Made by a program: the position numbers and the translations under genes
Source of the DNA: Sulfurospirillum diekertiae
GTDB taxonomy: Bacteria > Campylobacterota > Campylobacteria > Campylobacterales > Sulfurospirillaceae
Reading direction: 5' to 3'
NCBI RefSeq assembly: GCF_002162315.1
Contig: NZ_CP021416.1
Coordinates: forward strand, 62,001 to 126,000
Length of the DNA stretch: 64,000 nt
In this document: piece after piece, positions 55,807 to 63,867 of the stretch
Layout: every line of letters starts with the position of its first letter
Numbering within the stretch: the first letter of the stretch is position 1
The notes under the pieces: model-generated
Database searches by the model: none
Told to the model about the DNA's origin: nothing
Seen by the model: the letters and a program-made list of their open reading frames with translations, nothing else

Positions 55807-57144
55807 CTATTTATTTTGCGTAGCAAGCCAAGCTGCTAGCGCTTTTGTTTCATCAGCTGGTAGTTTAATCGGTGGGATATAACTACGAACTCCTGCCGCT
55901 ACAACATCTGTCAATATGGTCTCAATGGTATCCGCATCCATTTCTGGGAACCTATCTGGCAATGGTCTAAACTTAGCTCCTTTTTCCAAAGAGTGGCAGT
56001 TTGAGCAGGCAATTTTAGCAATGAGCTTTCCTGCTTCAAGTTGATTTTCAGGCGTAATGGTTCTAAGATGATCTGGAATGAATGGGTCTAGTTGTAATAA
56101 ACCTTTTTCTGCTACAAGTGCCATTTCAGATTTGACATGTTTGCCAGGAACATCGCGTGCAATCAGCTGATTACTATAGATGTAACGACCTGCAACATAA
56201 GGTTTACGCATACTTTCACGCATTTTTTCACCCGGCCAAACACCAATAATACCGATGACAAGCATCATTACGACGGCTAAAACGGTATTGATGGAGCGAG
56301 GAAGCACAAAAGCTAACAGCAGATAAAGTGCAATAACACTGACCACAATAATACGAGTCATGCCATCGCTTGCCCATAAAACATCGTGGAAAAGATCCCA
56401 TGCACTTTGAGGCAATGTTTGGATATACCATAAAAAAGACATCATCACTGTGAGTCCGCCAATCATACCAATAACAGCTAGTTTACGGGTTAGTTCAATT
56501 CTAAGTTCTTTCTCTTTAAGACTGCTACTAATGATGAAGCCAATAATGGCTGACATAACAATCATAAAACCGATACGTAAGAACATATGAGGGAAGGTAT
56601 TGATACCAAAGAATGCATCACTGGCTGAGCCTGTTTGATACCATGCTTCGGTTCCTGGCCACATCATAAAGCTGATGATACCGATAATAAGGAAAAGCGT
56701 TGAAACAGAAGCCAACGCGAACATATAGGTAAGTTTAAGATGCGTTTTGCGATCAATTTTCCCAATAGTGTAAATCAGTGTAAAGACACCAATGACCTCC
56801 ACAATAAAGAAAACCCATTCTGTTGCCCATACCCAAACAAAGTTATGAATCAGCGCACTAATACCTCTTGGGCTTGCCGCTGTGGCAGTGTACCAAATAC
56901 CAGGTCCTGTAATAGAGCCAATGACATAGGAAAAAATAATCAAGAACATACCATATTTCTTCATATAGTCATACAATTCTGGTCTATCTTCCTTGTACGC
57001 CTTGTGTGCTAAAAAAGCAAACAATAAAGCCGCACCCACAGACGTATGTGACGCCATAATGTGAATACTGCCCGTAATTCCCATCAGCCAAGCTGAACCA
57101 ATTTGCGGAAAATAGAATAGAGGATATAATCCAATGTATTCCAC
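55807..57144 (-). CDS. CydA-like membrane protein with C-terminal haem c domain
   Basis: A 445-residue protein. The N-terminal 320 residues have about eight membrane helices with CydA-type features: a His in GSIHIMASHTSVGA, and HNFVWVWATEWVFFIVEVIG with two Glu seven residues apart, like the E99/E107 pair of cytochrome bd. The C-terminal 100 residues are a periplasmic cytochrome c with CSNCHS (haem site CxxCH) and later methionines. It is therefore a bd-superfamily relative that takes or gives electrons through cytochrome c rather than quinol. Its partner gene is at 54606. Strong AAGGAGGTG before the ATG. Whether it reduces oxygen is unknown. Confidence 0.72.
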   Translation of the reverse strand: MEYIGLYPLFYFPQIGSAWLMGITGSIHIMASHTSVGAALLFAFLAHKAYKEDRPELYDYMKKYGMFLIIFSYVIGSITGPGIWYTATAASPRGISALIHNFVWVWATEWVFFIVEVIGVFTLIYTIGKIDRKTHLKLTYMFALASVSTLFLIIGIISFMMWPGTEAWYQTGSASDAFFGINTFPHMFLRIGFMIVMSAIIGFIISSSLKEKELRIELTRKLAVIGMIGGLTVMMSFLWYIQTLPQSAWDLFHDVLWASDGMTRIIVVSVIALYLLLAFVLPRSINTVLAVVMMLVIGIIGVWPGEKMRESMRKPYVAGRYIYSNQLIARDVPGKHVKSEMALVAEKGLLQLDPFIPDHLRTITPENQLEAGKLIAKIACSNCHSLEKGAKFRPLPDRFPEMDADTIETILTDVVAAGVRSYIPPIKLPADETKALAAWLATQNK

Positions 57145-57165
57145 CTAACACCTCCTTAAGATTTT

Positions 57166-57265
57166 AAAAATGGTTTGCGAAAGCAGAGTCTCTTAATACG
57201 TACTATTTTTGTGACATAATGTTGCACCAAGAGGGGAGGTGTCTCTGCCTTTGCAAACCATTTTT
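57166..57265. repeat. Long inverted repeat (23-base arms, 54-base loop)
   Basis: Arms starting AAAAATGGTTTGC and their complement end the 100-base unit; one difference is a G-T pair. On the minus strand the repeat ends just before the AAGGAGG of the CydA-like gene, so it may form a hairpin in its leader. On the plus strand it ends in TTTTT like a terminator. Confidence 0.6.
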
Positions 57266-57366
57266 GATCATTACATGTAAGAATGTGCTTATGGTTAACG
57301 CAGAAAAAAGCTTAGTATTTAAGCCTTGTTTGAGTAGAATTTTTTTGCGTTGCAACAAGCACGTTG

Positions 57367-57407
57367 TGTTTACCCGATGTAGGTTTGGCGATCAACTCGG
57401 GTAAACA
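57367..57407. repeat. 11-base perfect inverted repeat
   Basis: TGTTTACCCGA and TCGGGTAAACA flank 19 bases. Possible RNA hairpin or regulator site in the CydA-like upstream region. Confidence 0.5.
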
Positions 57408-57561
57408 GCACTTCAAAACTAAAAATTTCCTTGTGTAAAACAATGACATATCAGTGTTAATTTAATGTTAAATTTAGAGATAGTGAAAAAGAATGGAAAA
57501 ATGAAGAAGCTTGTAATATATTGTTGGTTTGATGTTTGTTTTGTTTGAAATATAGCAGTGG

Positions 57562-57594
57562 CTATAAGAGGAGAGAGGTTCTCTCCCCTTATAG
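57562..57594 (-). terminator. Hairpin after the cytochrome c553 gene
   Basis: CTATAAG/CTTATAG and GGAGAGA/TCTCTCC pair with one mismatch between them, directly after the stop at 57596. No T-run follows on the minus strand, so termination efficiency is uncertain. Confidence 0.6.
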
Positions 57595-57595
57595 A

Positions 57596-57892
57596 TTATT
57601 TGATTGAAGAGATATAAGTAGCGAGTGCTTTTACATCATCAGCACTAAGATTTTTGACTTGAGCAGTCATTGTACCTTTTAATACACCACCGTATGTACC
57701 TGCTTTGTAACCGTCAAGAGCTGCTGTAATTTTAGCTGCATCCCAACCTGCAATGATTTGTGATTTGTTCAATGCTGATTTTTCTGCTTTTGCCCCATGA
57801 CAGGTTGCACAGGTTTTAAAAAGGGTTTCACCATCTGCTGCAAAAATAGAAGTAGCACATACAAGACCTGCTAAAAACAATACCTTTTTCAT
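57596..57892 (-). CDS. Periplasmic cytochrome c553
   Basis: A 98-residue monohaem cytochrome with signal peptide MKKVLFLAGLVCATSIFA, haem site CATCH at about residues 28-32 and a distal Met in LKGTMTAQ. This type carries electrons to cbb3 oxidase in Campylobacterota. It has its own AAGGAG and a 70-base gap to the preceding cytochrome-like gene, with a terminator hairpin after. Confidence 0.92.
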   Translation of the reverse strand: MKKVLFLAGLVCATSIFAADGETLFKTCATCHGAKAEKSALNKSQIIAGWDAAKITAALDGYKAGTYGGVLKGTMTAQVKNLSADDVKALATYISSIK

Positions 57893-57964
57893 CGTAACTC
57901 CTTATGTAAATAATAGGATAATTATATAGATTAAAAGTGAATTTATTGTGAAATAAAAAAGTAA

Positions 57965-58300
57965 TTATTTTAATTTATTAAAAACTTTGTATTGCTCCCA
58001 ATATGTATCAAGTGCTTCTTGGAGCTCTGTGTCAGTTAGTGTTGTTTTTTTCTTCACTCCAAAGCGGTTAATCAGTCCATCCACTAAGATAGAATTTTCT
58101 GCTTTTGGATTTTTAAGATACTGACTCATGGCATGTTTAACTTCCATCTCACTACTGTATTTGAGAAGGTAGCGGTAGAAAAATTTATCAATTTTTATAG
58201 CCATGTCTTCATGGCAGGGAATACAATTCTTCTCATATACACCTGTCTTTGCCCAGATAAAAGAGGCTATAATCATTAAAATAAGAACTTTTTTTACCAT
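57965..58300 (-). CDS. Small cytochrome c-like protein
   Basis: A 111-residue exported protein with signal peptide MVKKVLILMIIASFIWA and haem site CIPCH near residue 27; the rest is helical and charged with no clear distal Met motif. It overlaps the histidine kinase stop by 7 bases, so it is the last gene of the two-component operon. It may be a redox sensor input or the regulated product; both are guesses. Confidence 0.75.
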   Translation of the reverse strand: MVKKVLILMIIASFIWAKTGVYEKNCIPCHEDMAIKIDKFFYRYLLKYSSEMEVKHAMSQYLKNPKAENSILVDGLINRFGVKKKTTLTDTELQEALDTYWEQYKVFNKLK

Positions 58301-59481
58301 GCAATCCTCACTGTTGTTCCCTCGTGTAGTTGAGAGTCTATGCTTACATGTAAAGTATATTCTTTGGCGATGGCTGCTACGATACTAAGTCCTATGCCAA
58401 AACCTCCAACTGTACGATCAAACCTCACGTAGCGTTCAAAGGCTTGATTGATTTTTTTGGTTTCGATGCCTCTTCCACTATCACTAATCTCAATATATTC
58501 AGGTGTCAAAAGTACATGAATCGTTCCACCAATTTTATTATACTTGATAGCATTCGAGAGAATATTATCAATCAGTTTGGCAATTTTCTTACGATCTATC
58601 ATCAAAAAAACATTTTCTTCAAGCGTAGATGTTAGCGTAAGTTTTTTTGATTCAATCAGAAGTGAAAAATACTCCAGTCGCTCTTCAATAATAACTTTAA
58701 GATTGACCTTTTCATCATGAGAAATGATATGATGAGAAAGCACTAAATAGGTAAGATCATCATAGAGATTTGAGATAGTTTTAGATGCAATGGTAATGCG
58801 TTTTATTTTTTTTACTAAACTCTCGTCCAAGGTTGCAAGCTCAATCATTTCAATATTAGAGAGAATTGTATTGACAGGCGTGTTGAGTTCATGGGTTGTG
58901 TCTTTAATGAAGCGATCTAAGAGCGTAATAGTATCTCTCATCGGGCGTAGAAGAAGACCCAGTAAAAAATAACCAATAACAATCAAAATACCAAAAATGA
59001 TGGCACCATATGTCAAAAGCTTACGGAAAACTTTTTTCTCCCATGAAAGTGGTGCATCGATTTCAATCACAATATACCGAGCACCCAAATAGTAAGATTC
59101 TAACTCTTTAACAAAGTAGATATGATTTTTTTTGAGGTAAATATCTTCGTAAAGGTTGACTTTATTGGTACTCAATGTTGAAAAAATTTGTTTAAGACTA
59201 CTATCGTAAATGGCAGAATTGAAACGTTCATCTCTTGGATATATTTGCTCTTTTCCAAGGTTTACATGTAAAGATTTGAGACGCACAATTTGCTCATTAG
59301 CAAGGGTAGAAAGAGCTTCTCTTTGATTTTGAAGCATCAAATCACGTTCCAAACCATAGTATAAAAAAGCTACAAATCCTAAAATAAGCAGTGCTAAAAA
59401 GGCGTAGAGAACTAAAAACGATCGAAGCGTTTTCTTCTCACGCGAGCGTAAATTTATATCCCAGTTTTTTAATGCTAACAA
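58294..59481 (-). CDS. Sensor histidine kinase
   Basis: A kinase of about 396 residues. Two membrane helices (about residues 20-42 and 150-172) enclose a periplasmic sensor of about 105 residues. The phospho-acceptor is in HELNTPVNTILSNIEM, with ILSNAIKYN (N box), ISDSGRGIE (G1) and GGFGIGLSIV (G2). TTG 59481 with AAGGA six bases before it is the most likely start; an ATG at 59541 would overlap the regulator gene by over 100 bases. TTACATGTAA occurs twice in the gene, reading Leu-His-Val. Confidence 0.9.
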   Translation of the reverse strand: MLALKNWDINLRSREKKTLRSFLVLYAFLALLILGFVAFLYYGLERDLMLQNQREALSTLANEQIVRLKSLHVNLGKEQIYPRDERFNSAIYDSSLKQIFSTLSTNKVNLYEDIYLKKNHIYFVKELESYYLGARYIVIEIDAPLSWEKKVFRKLLTYGAIIFGILIVIGYFLLGLLLRPMRDTITLLDRFIKDTTHELNTPVNTILSNIEMIELATLDESLVKKIKRITIASKTISNLYDDLTYLVLSHHIISHDEKVNLKVIIEERLEYFSLLIESKKLTLTSTLEENVFLMIDRKKIAKLIDNILSNAIKYNKIGGTIHVLLTPEYIEISDSGRGIETKKINQAFERYVRFDRTVGGFGIGLSIVAAIAKEYTLHVSIDSQLHEGTTVRIAW

Positions 59482-60112
59482 TACGATCCTTCCCCATAAT
59501 TTTACGAAGATTTTTGATGTAAGTACGCAAAGTATCGTCACTACCTTGTTCGTCGTATTCCCACAAATGTGTCATAATCATCTCGTGACTGATAATTTCA
59601 TTTTTCTTTTGTAAAAAGAGTTTGAGTAGTTTTGCCTCTTTATTTTGGAGTTGTGCTGCTTTTTGATTGACTAACAGTTGGTTACTCAGGGGGTCATACT
59701 CAATACCTTCATCAATGCAAATTTTAGGACTTTGAGTATGAAAGAACTCACGTTTTAAAATGGTTTCGATACGAAAGAGAAGCTCTTTAAGTGCAAACGG
59801 TTTGCGTAGATAATCATCACAACCACTCTCATAACCATGTTCTAAGTCTTCAATAGCATTCAGGGATGTCAAAAAAATGGCAGGGGTTGTATTGTTCTCG
59901 TGGCGAATGCGTTTGAGGAGTTCAAATCCATTTAAAGAAGGAACATTGACATCAAGTAAAAAGAGGTCATATTGATGCTCGTATATAAGCTCTTCTGCGG
60001 CTTCACCGTCATATACAGGAGTAACATGATAGCCTTTAGACTCTAAAAACTCACAGACTGTTTCGCTAAGATTGATGTCATCTTCCAAAAGAAGGAGTCT
60101 AGTTTTGGGCAT
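59438..60112 (-). CDS. OmpR-family response regulator
   Basis: A receiver domain (RLLLLEDDINLSETV, phospho-acceptor Asp in FLLDVNVPS, Lys in RKPFALKE) and a winged-helix DNA-binding domain (LLKLFLQKKNEIISHEMIMTHLW, then TYIKNLRKIMG). ATG 60112 (MPKTRLLLLEDD) was chosen; it overlaps the DUF1104 gene end by 14 bases. Cognate kinase is next. Targets are not visible; the cytochromes and the Mla genes of the same operon are candidates. Confidence 0.92.
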   Translation of the reverse strand: MPKTRLLLLEDDINLSETVCEFLESKGYHVTPVYDGEAAEELIYEHQYDLFLLDVNVPSLNGFELLKRIRHENNTTPAIFLTSLNAIEDLEHGYESGCDDYLRKPFALKELLFRIETILKREFFHTQSPKICIDEGIEYDPLSNQLLVNQKAAQLQNKEAKLLKLFLQKKNEIISHEMIMTHLWEYDEQGSDDTLRTYIKNLRKIMGKDRIVSIKKLGYKFTLA

Positions 60113-60326
60113 TGTCTCTTCTTTTTTTATCCTCTTCATAGAGTGCTTTTTCTTCTTCACTCATGGTTGGTACACGTTTGTCAAGTTCTTGGTAAAAATG
60201 CTCTTCTGCCTTTTGATCGACATACCCAATAAGCGCTATCAGCTCTTCGGTACTCATTTCACTAAAATCGGTTTTAGCAAACAACAAGCTCATAAGAATT
60301 AAACAGCAGAAGAGCGCTTTTTTCAT
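60099..60326 (-). CDS. DUF1104 family exported protein
   Basis: A 75-residue protein with signal peptide MKKALFCCLILMSLLFA and the family stretch FSEMSTEELIALIGYV followed by a charged helix. DUF1104 proteins are confined to Campylobacterota; function unknown. It lies between the lipoprotein gene (3-base gap) and the response regulator (overlap), so it may feed the two-component system from the periplasm. Confidence 0.8.
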   Translation of the reverse strand: MKKALFCCLILMSLLFAKTDFSEMSTEELIALIGYVDQKAEEHFYQELDKRVPTMSEEEKALYEEDKKRRDNAQN

Positions 60327-60329
60327 TGT

Positions 60330-60926
60330 TTATTTCCGAAGTTCATTGATCCAGATAGAGAGGCTTTTAATCACATCTTCTGTTGCTGCATTAAATGCTT
60401 CTACTGCACCTTCTGCGCCATGGGTATTGGTGACATCTTTTTTTGAAGAAAGTTTAGTACTGCCTAACACTTCACCTGTTTTGATTTCAACAAGACGAAA
60501 GCGTATGCTTACATGTACATAGGATGTCCCATCTTCACGAAAAACCTCTTCAAAATTTTGAATAACTGGTTCTAAGACCAAGTTATTAGATGCCATAGAC
60601 GTTCCTGAAATGACAGATCCAAAATGGTGTTGGTCTTGTAATGCCTCCGTGATGAGGTATTGAAGTTTTAAAGGAGGTGTTTCGCTCCATGCGCCGTATT
60701 TATAAGGCAACATTGCACCCTCTTTTTTATACACAATGGCTCTAGAATTAAGACCACTGGGCGCGTCAACATAAGCAATTTTGAGTACATCCTGATTGGC
60801 AACACTAAATCGCTCTAATTTCATCATAGGCTCAAGGGTGTAGTTGTAGGGTCTTTGCGACGCTTCTTTGATGCTACAACCGCTAAGAAGCATGAGTGTG
60901 GTAAGCGCTAGAAGTACGTTTTTCAT
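60330..60926 (-). CDS. ABC-type transport auxiliary lipoprotein of the Mla system
   Basis: A 198-residue lipoprotein with signal and lipobox MKNVLLALTTLMLLSGC and a PqiC/DUF330-like periplasmic domain (NSRAIVYKKEGAMLPYKYGAWSE, IQNFEEVFREDG). It likely anchors the MCE protein to the outer membrane. ATG 60926 follows AAGGAAATAAG; the frame extends upstream but overlaps mlaD. Separated by 10 bases from mlaD. Confidence 0.87.
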   Translation of the reverse strand: MKNVLLALTTLMLLSGCSIKEASQRPYNYTLEPMMKLERFSVANQDVLKIAYVDAPSGLNSRAIVYKKEGAMLPYKYGAWSETPPLKLQYLITEALQDQHHFGSVISGTSMASNNLVLEPVIQNFEEVFREDGTSYVHVSIRFRLVEIKTGEVLGSTKLSSKKDVTNTHGAEGAVEAFNAATEDVIKSLSIWINELRK

Positions 60927-60936
60927 CTTATTTCCT

Positions 60937-61890
60937 TTATCGTTCATTAGGTGCTGGTTGGATGGTCTCTTCTTTAAAGAGAAGATCGCTTGGACTGTCT
61001 TTGAGATTACTGACAAGATCTTTCGTTTCATTAACCAACACTTGTAAATCTTGAAGCGTTCTTTGAAGTGGCATTAAATTCTCTTTGAGCAAAATATCAA
61101 CATCAAAGGAGCCTTTTTCGACTTTTTGGTTTAAACTACCCATGACAGTTTTAACACTTTGTGCAGAATCTCGTACATTATTCATCATATCAATCCCTGT
61201 ATTATCAACTGCAGAAGAGAGGGAGTATGACATGTTCTTAATCCCAGTCGCAGCATTTGTCGCTTCTTTGAGTAACAGATTGATCTCTTTATTTTGGGCT
61301 TCAATATTTGCCATGGTTTTGCTAGTTGACTCAGCTATCTTGGCACTATTGGCAATAATGATTTCAAGGTTTTTGACATTTTTTTCGCTCATGATACTTT
61401 CTGCTCGCTCAAAAATCATTTCCGCTTTTGCACTTAGCGATGTAATCGTTTTATCAAGTCGTGAAAAAGTAGATGGGCGTGAATAGATGATGCCGTATTC
61501 TTCATCTTTATTACTTGTTTTAAGGTTTTTTGCTTCATTGGTTCCTCCTTGTAACTGGATATAACTAAGTCCAGTAATACCTTGTGCCTCAATCACGGCA
61601 TACGTATCTTCTTTGATAGGAGCATTATCTTGAACACGTACAGTCACTAAAACTTCTTCAGCATTATACGGATTGATGGTAATACCTCGTACTTCACCGA
61701 TCTGCACACCTTGAAGTTTAACGGGCGCTTTTTCATTTAAGCCAGAAACAGACTCTTTGGTGGTTATTTTGTAAAATTTGAAGTTTCCTTTATCGGAGTA
61801 ATTACCGAGCCAAAGAATGGAGAAAACACCTCCAATAAGTAATACAAAGATAAATGCGCCTACTAAAATATAACTTAACTTATTTTCCAT
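60937..61890 (-). CDS. mlaD: MlaD-type MCE domain protein
   Basis: A 317-residue periplasmic substrate-binding protein anchored by one helix (ILVGAFIFVLLIGGVFSILWLG). The MCE domain follows (SGLNEKAPVKLQGVQIGEVRGI, GITGLSYIQLQGG), then a long helical C-terminus that can form a tube. Together with MlaE and MlaF it moves phospholipids between the membranes. Longer than E. coli MlaD (183), as in Campylobacterota. Confidence 0.9.
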   Translation of the reverse strand: MENKLSYILVGAFIFVLLIGGVFSILWLGNYSDKGNFKFYKITTKESVSGLNEKAPVKLQGVQIGEVRGITINPYNAEEVLVTVRVQDNAPIKEDTYAVIEAQGITGLSYIQLQGGTNEAKNLKTSNKDEEYGIIYSRPSTFSRLDKTITSLSAKAEMIFERAESIMSEKNVKNLEIIIANSAKIAESTSKTMANIEAQNKEINLLLKEATNAATGIKNMSYSLSSAVDNTGIDMMNNVRDSAQSVKTVMGSLNQKVEKGSFDVDILLKENLMPLQRTLQDLQVLVNETKDLVSNLKDSPSDLLFKEETIQPAPNER

Positions 61891-61897
61891 CTCAGCC

Positions 61898-62632
61898 TCA
61901 ACTTAAAAATTTTTTCAACTCTTCATCGGTTGTTTGCTTTAAAAGCTCCATAGTTCCTTCAAATTGTACTTTTTTATTTCCTAAAATAATAAAACGATCC
62001 AGTACATTTGCCATTGTATCTTTATCATGGGTTACCATCACAACAGTAACACCAAGTGTATCTCGTAAGGTAACGATGAGTTCATCAAAGGCTCTTGCAC
62101 TTTGAGGATCCAGTCCCGACGTTGGTTCATCTAAAAAAAGTAGCTTCGGGTCAAGTGCAAGGGAACGGGCTAGACCTGCTCTTTTTTTCATACCGCCACT
62201 GAGCTCGGAAGGATACATCGTTGCAACTTTGGGAGGAAGACCTACTATTGAGAGTTTCATTAACGAAGCTTCTTCGATGAGCCAATCGGGAACCTGCGTA
62301 TACTCTTTCATAGCAATGGCTACATTTTCTAAAATAGTAAGAGAGGTAAAAAGAGCGCCAAATTGAAAAAGAACACCCCATCGTTGCCTCAATTTTTGAG
62401 CTGTTTTTTGAGAAGCAGTTAGAACATTTGTTCCTAGGACAATCATCTCTCCAGAATGCGCTTTTTGAAGCATGATCATCTCTCGAAGGAGCGTTGTTTT
62501 ACCACTACCACTGCCACCCAAAAGTCCAAAAATCTCTCCTTTTTGGATTTTAAAACTAACACCATCATGAATAACATTGTCTCCAAAAGATGTGACAATC
62601 TCTTTTGCTTCGATGATCACAGGAGTTTTCAT
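61898..62632 (-). CDS. mlaF: Phospholipid ABC transporter ATPase
   Basis: A 244-residue ABC ATPase: Walker A GGSGSGKTT, signature LSGGMKKRAGLARSLA, Walker B LLFLDEPTSGLDP. The start at 62632 (MKTPVIIEA) overlaps the mlaE stop by ATGA; the longer frame would intrude into mlaE. It ends 7 bases before mlaD. Confidence 0.93.
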   Translation of the reverse strand: MKTPVIIEAKEIVTSFGDNVIHDGVSFKIQKGEIFGLLGGSGSGKTTLLREMIMLQKAHSGEMIVLGTNVLTASQKTAQKLRQRWGVLFQFGALFTSLTILENVAIAMKEYTQVPDWLIEEASLMKLSIVGLPPKVATMYPSELSGGMKKRAGLARSLALDPKLLFLDEPTSGLDPQSARAFDELIVTLRDTLGVTVVMVTHDKDTMANVLDRFIILGNKKVQFEGTMELLKQTTDEELKKFLS

Positions 62633-63759
62633 AACCCAAGCTCCGTCAATAAGACTGAAATAATTGCATCCATCGCAATAACCCAAAAGATAGCATTGAC
62701 CACGCTGATGGTAGTGTATTTACCCACACTTTCAGTACTGCTATCGATCTGAAAGCCACGGAAACAGCCAATTGTTGCAATGATACATCCAAAAATAGGT
62801 GCTTTAATAAGTCCAATGATCAGATGTTTTAGCGCAACAGTTGCTTTGATACGGTCAATAAATTCGACAAAACTGACATCCAGTTTTGTGGTTGCAATCA
62901 CCATACCACCAAAGATGGAGACAATATCTGCAAAGAATACTAAAAGGGGTAAAGAGATAATCAGGGCAAAAAGACGAGGTAAAACTAAAAAATTCCACGG
63001 TGAAAATCCCATAGAGCTCATCGCATCCACTTCATCGGTAATTTTCATAACGCCAATTTGTGCAGCATACGCCGAGGCACTCCGTCCTGCTATGACAATC
63101 GCTGTTAAGAGAGGAGCAAGCTCACGCACAGCTGAAATAGTCACCATCTCCACAATAAAAATATTTGCACCAAATTTTTCCAGCTGCGTTGCCCCTTGAT
63201 AGGCAATGACAATACCGATTAAAAAAGAGGTCAGTAAAATAATCGGAAGAGCCCCCGCGCCACTTTGTTCAATATGATAAAGCGTTGCTTTGAGTCGAAT
63301 TGTTTGTGGTTTCAGAAATGCTGCAAGTACAAAATGAGCAAGCTCACCTGTAAAAGAGAAGAAGGTTGCGAGGGTTTTATACCCTTCAAAGGCAAGTTTT
63401 CCAACATTTTCAAGGTACGAGAGTATAAAAATTTCTTTTGGTTCTTGAATTTTCTCTTTGGGGTAGTTCATTTCACAGACACTTAAAAGTTTTTCCAAAG
63501 AAGTGCTTGCTCCAATTTTTTCGACCGTACAGTCATGTGCTTCAAGTTGTTTTACATGATGCAAAATCAGCATAATTCCATACGTATCAAAATCTTTGAT
63601 TCTTGAGAGGTCAATCGTATAGGTTGCTTTTGGCTGGCATGTTAGTGTATTGAATGCAAGTTCTAGCTTTTGAATCGATTCTTTGACCCAAACACCCTGC
63701 AATGCAACACTAAAATGATCTCCACTTTGTGTTATTTGCAGTGAGGGTTCTCTTTTCAT
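62629..63759 (-). CDS. mlaE: Phospholipid ABC transporter permease with N-terminal STAS domain
   Basis: A 376-residue permease. About residues 1-95 form a STAS domain (TYTIDLSRIKDFDTYGIMLILHHV) that in E. coli is the separate MlaB; the rest is the MlaE permease (TSFLIGIVIAYQGATQLEKFG, AGRSASAYAAQIGVMKITDEVDAM). This is the first gene of a long minus-strand operon. The fusion is common outside enterobacteria. No MlaC gene is seen nearby. Confidence 0.92.
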   Translation of the reverse strand: MKREPSLQITQSGDHFSVALQGVWVKESIQKLELAFNTLTCQPKATYTIDLSRIKDFDTYGIMLILHHVKQLEAHDCTVEKIGASTSLEKLLSVCEMNYPKEKIQEPKEIFILSYLENVGKLAFEGYKTLATFFSFTGELAHFVLAAFLKPQTIRLKATLYHIEQSGAGALPIILLTSFLIGIVIAYQGATQLEKFGANIFIVEMVTISAVRELAPLLTAIVIAGRSASAYAAQIGVMKITDEVDAMSSMGFSPWNFLVLPRLFALIISLPLLVFFADIVSIFGGMVIATTKLDVSFVEFIDRIKATVALKHLIIGLIKAPIFGCIIATIGCFRGFQIDSSTESVGKYTTISVVNAIFWVIAMDAIISVLLTELGL

Positions 63760-63839
63760 TACACCACCCTATTTTTTTGTTCCATTATAACATAATTATA
63801 TTACTCAAAATGACATAGAAAGGTTTTAGATCAGGATGT

Positions 63840-63845
63840 TATAAT
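63840..63845 (+). promoter_or_regulatory. -10 element for msrA
   Basis: TATAAT, 22 bases before the GTG of msrA; the AAAAAAGGAG ribosome binding site lies between. Confidence 0.5.
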
Positions 63846-63867
63846 CATTGAAAAAAGGAGACTTAAC

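Larger units (their letters stand above)
57145..57595. other. Structured intergenic region upstream of the CydA-like gene
   Basis: 451 bases without a protein gene I trust. It holds a 23-base inverted repeat with two mismatches (57166-57188 and 57243-57265), a TTACATGTAA (57271-57280), a nested A-run/T-run hairpin with ACGC/GCGT ends (57298-57350), an 11-base perfect inverted repeat TGTTTACCCGA (57367-57377 with 57397-57407) and the hairpin of the cytochrome c553 gene. This could be a long 5' leader, a small RNA, or the remnant of a small mobile element. Confidence 0.5.

Noticed and set aside
57219-57404. A 61-codon frame in the spacer upstream of the CydA-like gene.
   Set aside because: It follows the hairpin arms, has no ribosome binding site, and its Cys/Leu-rich product resembles nothing known to me.
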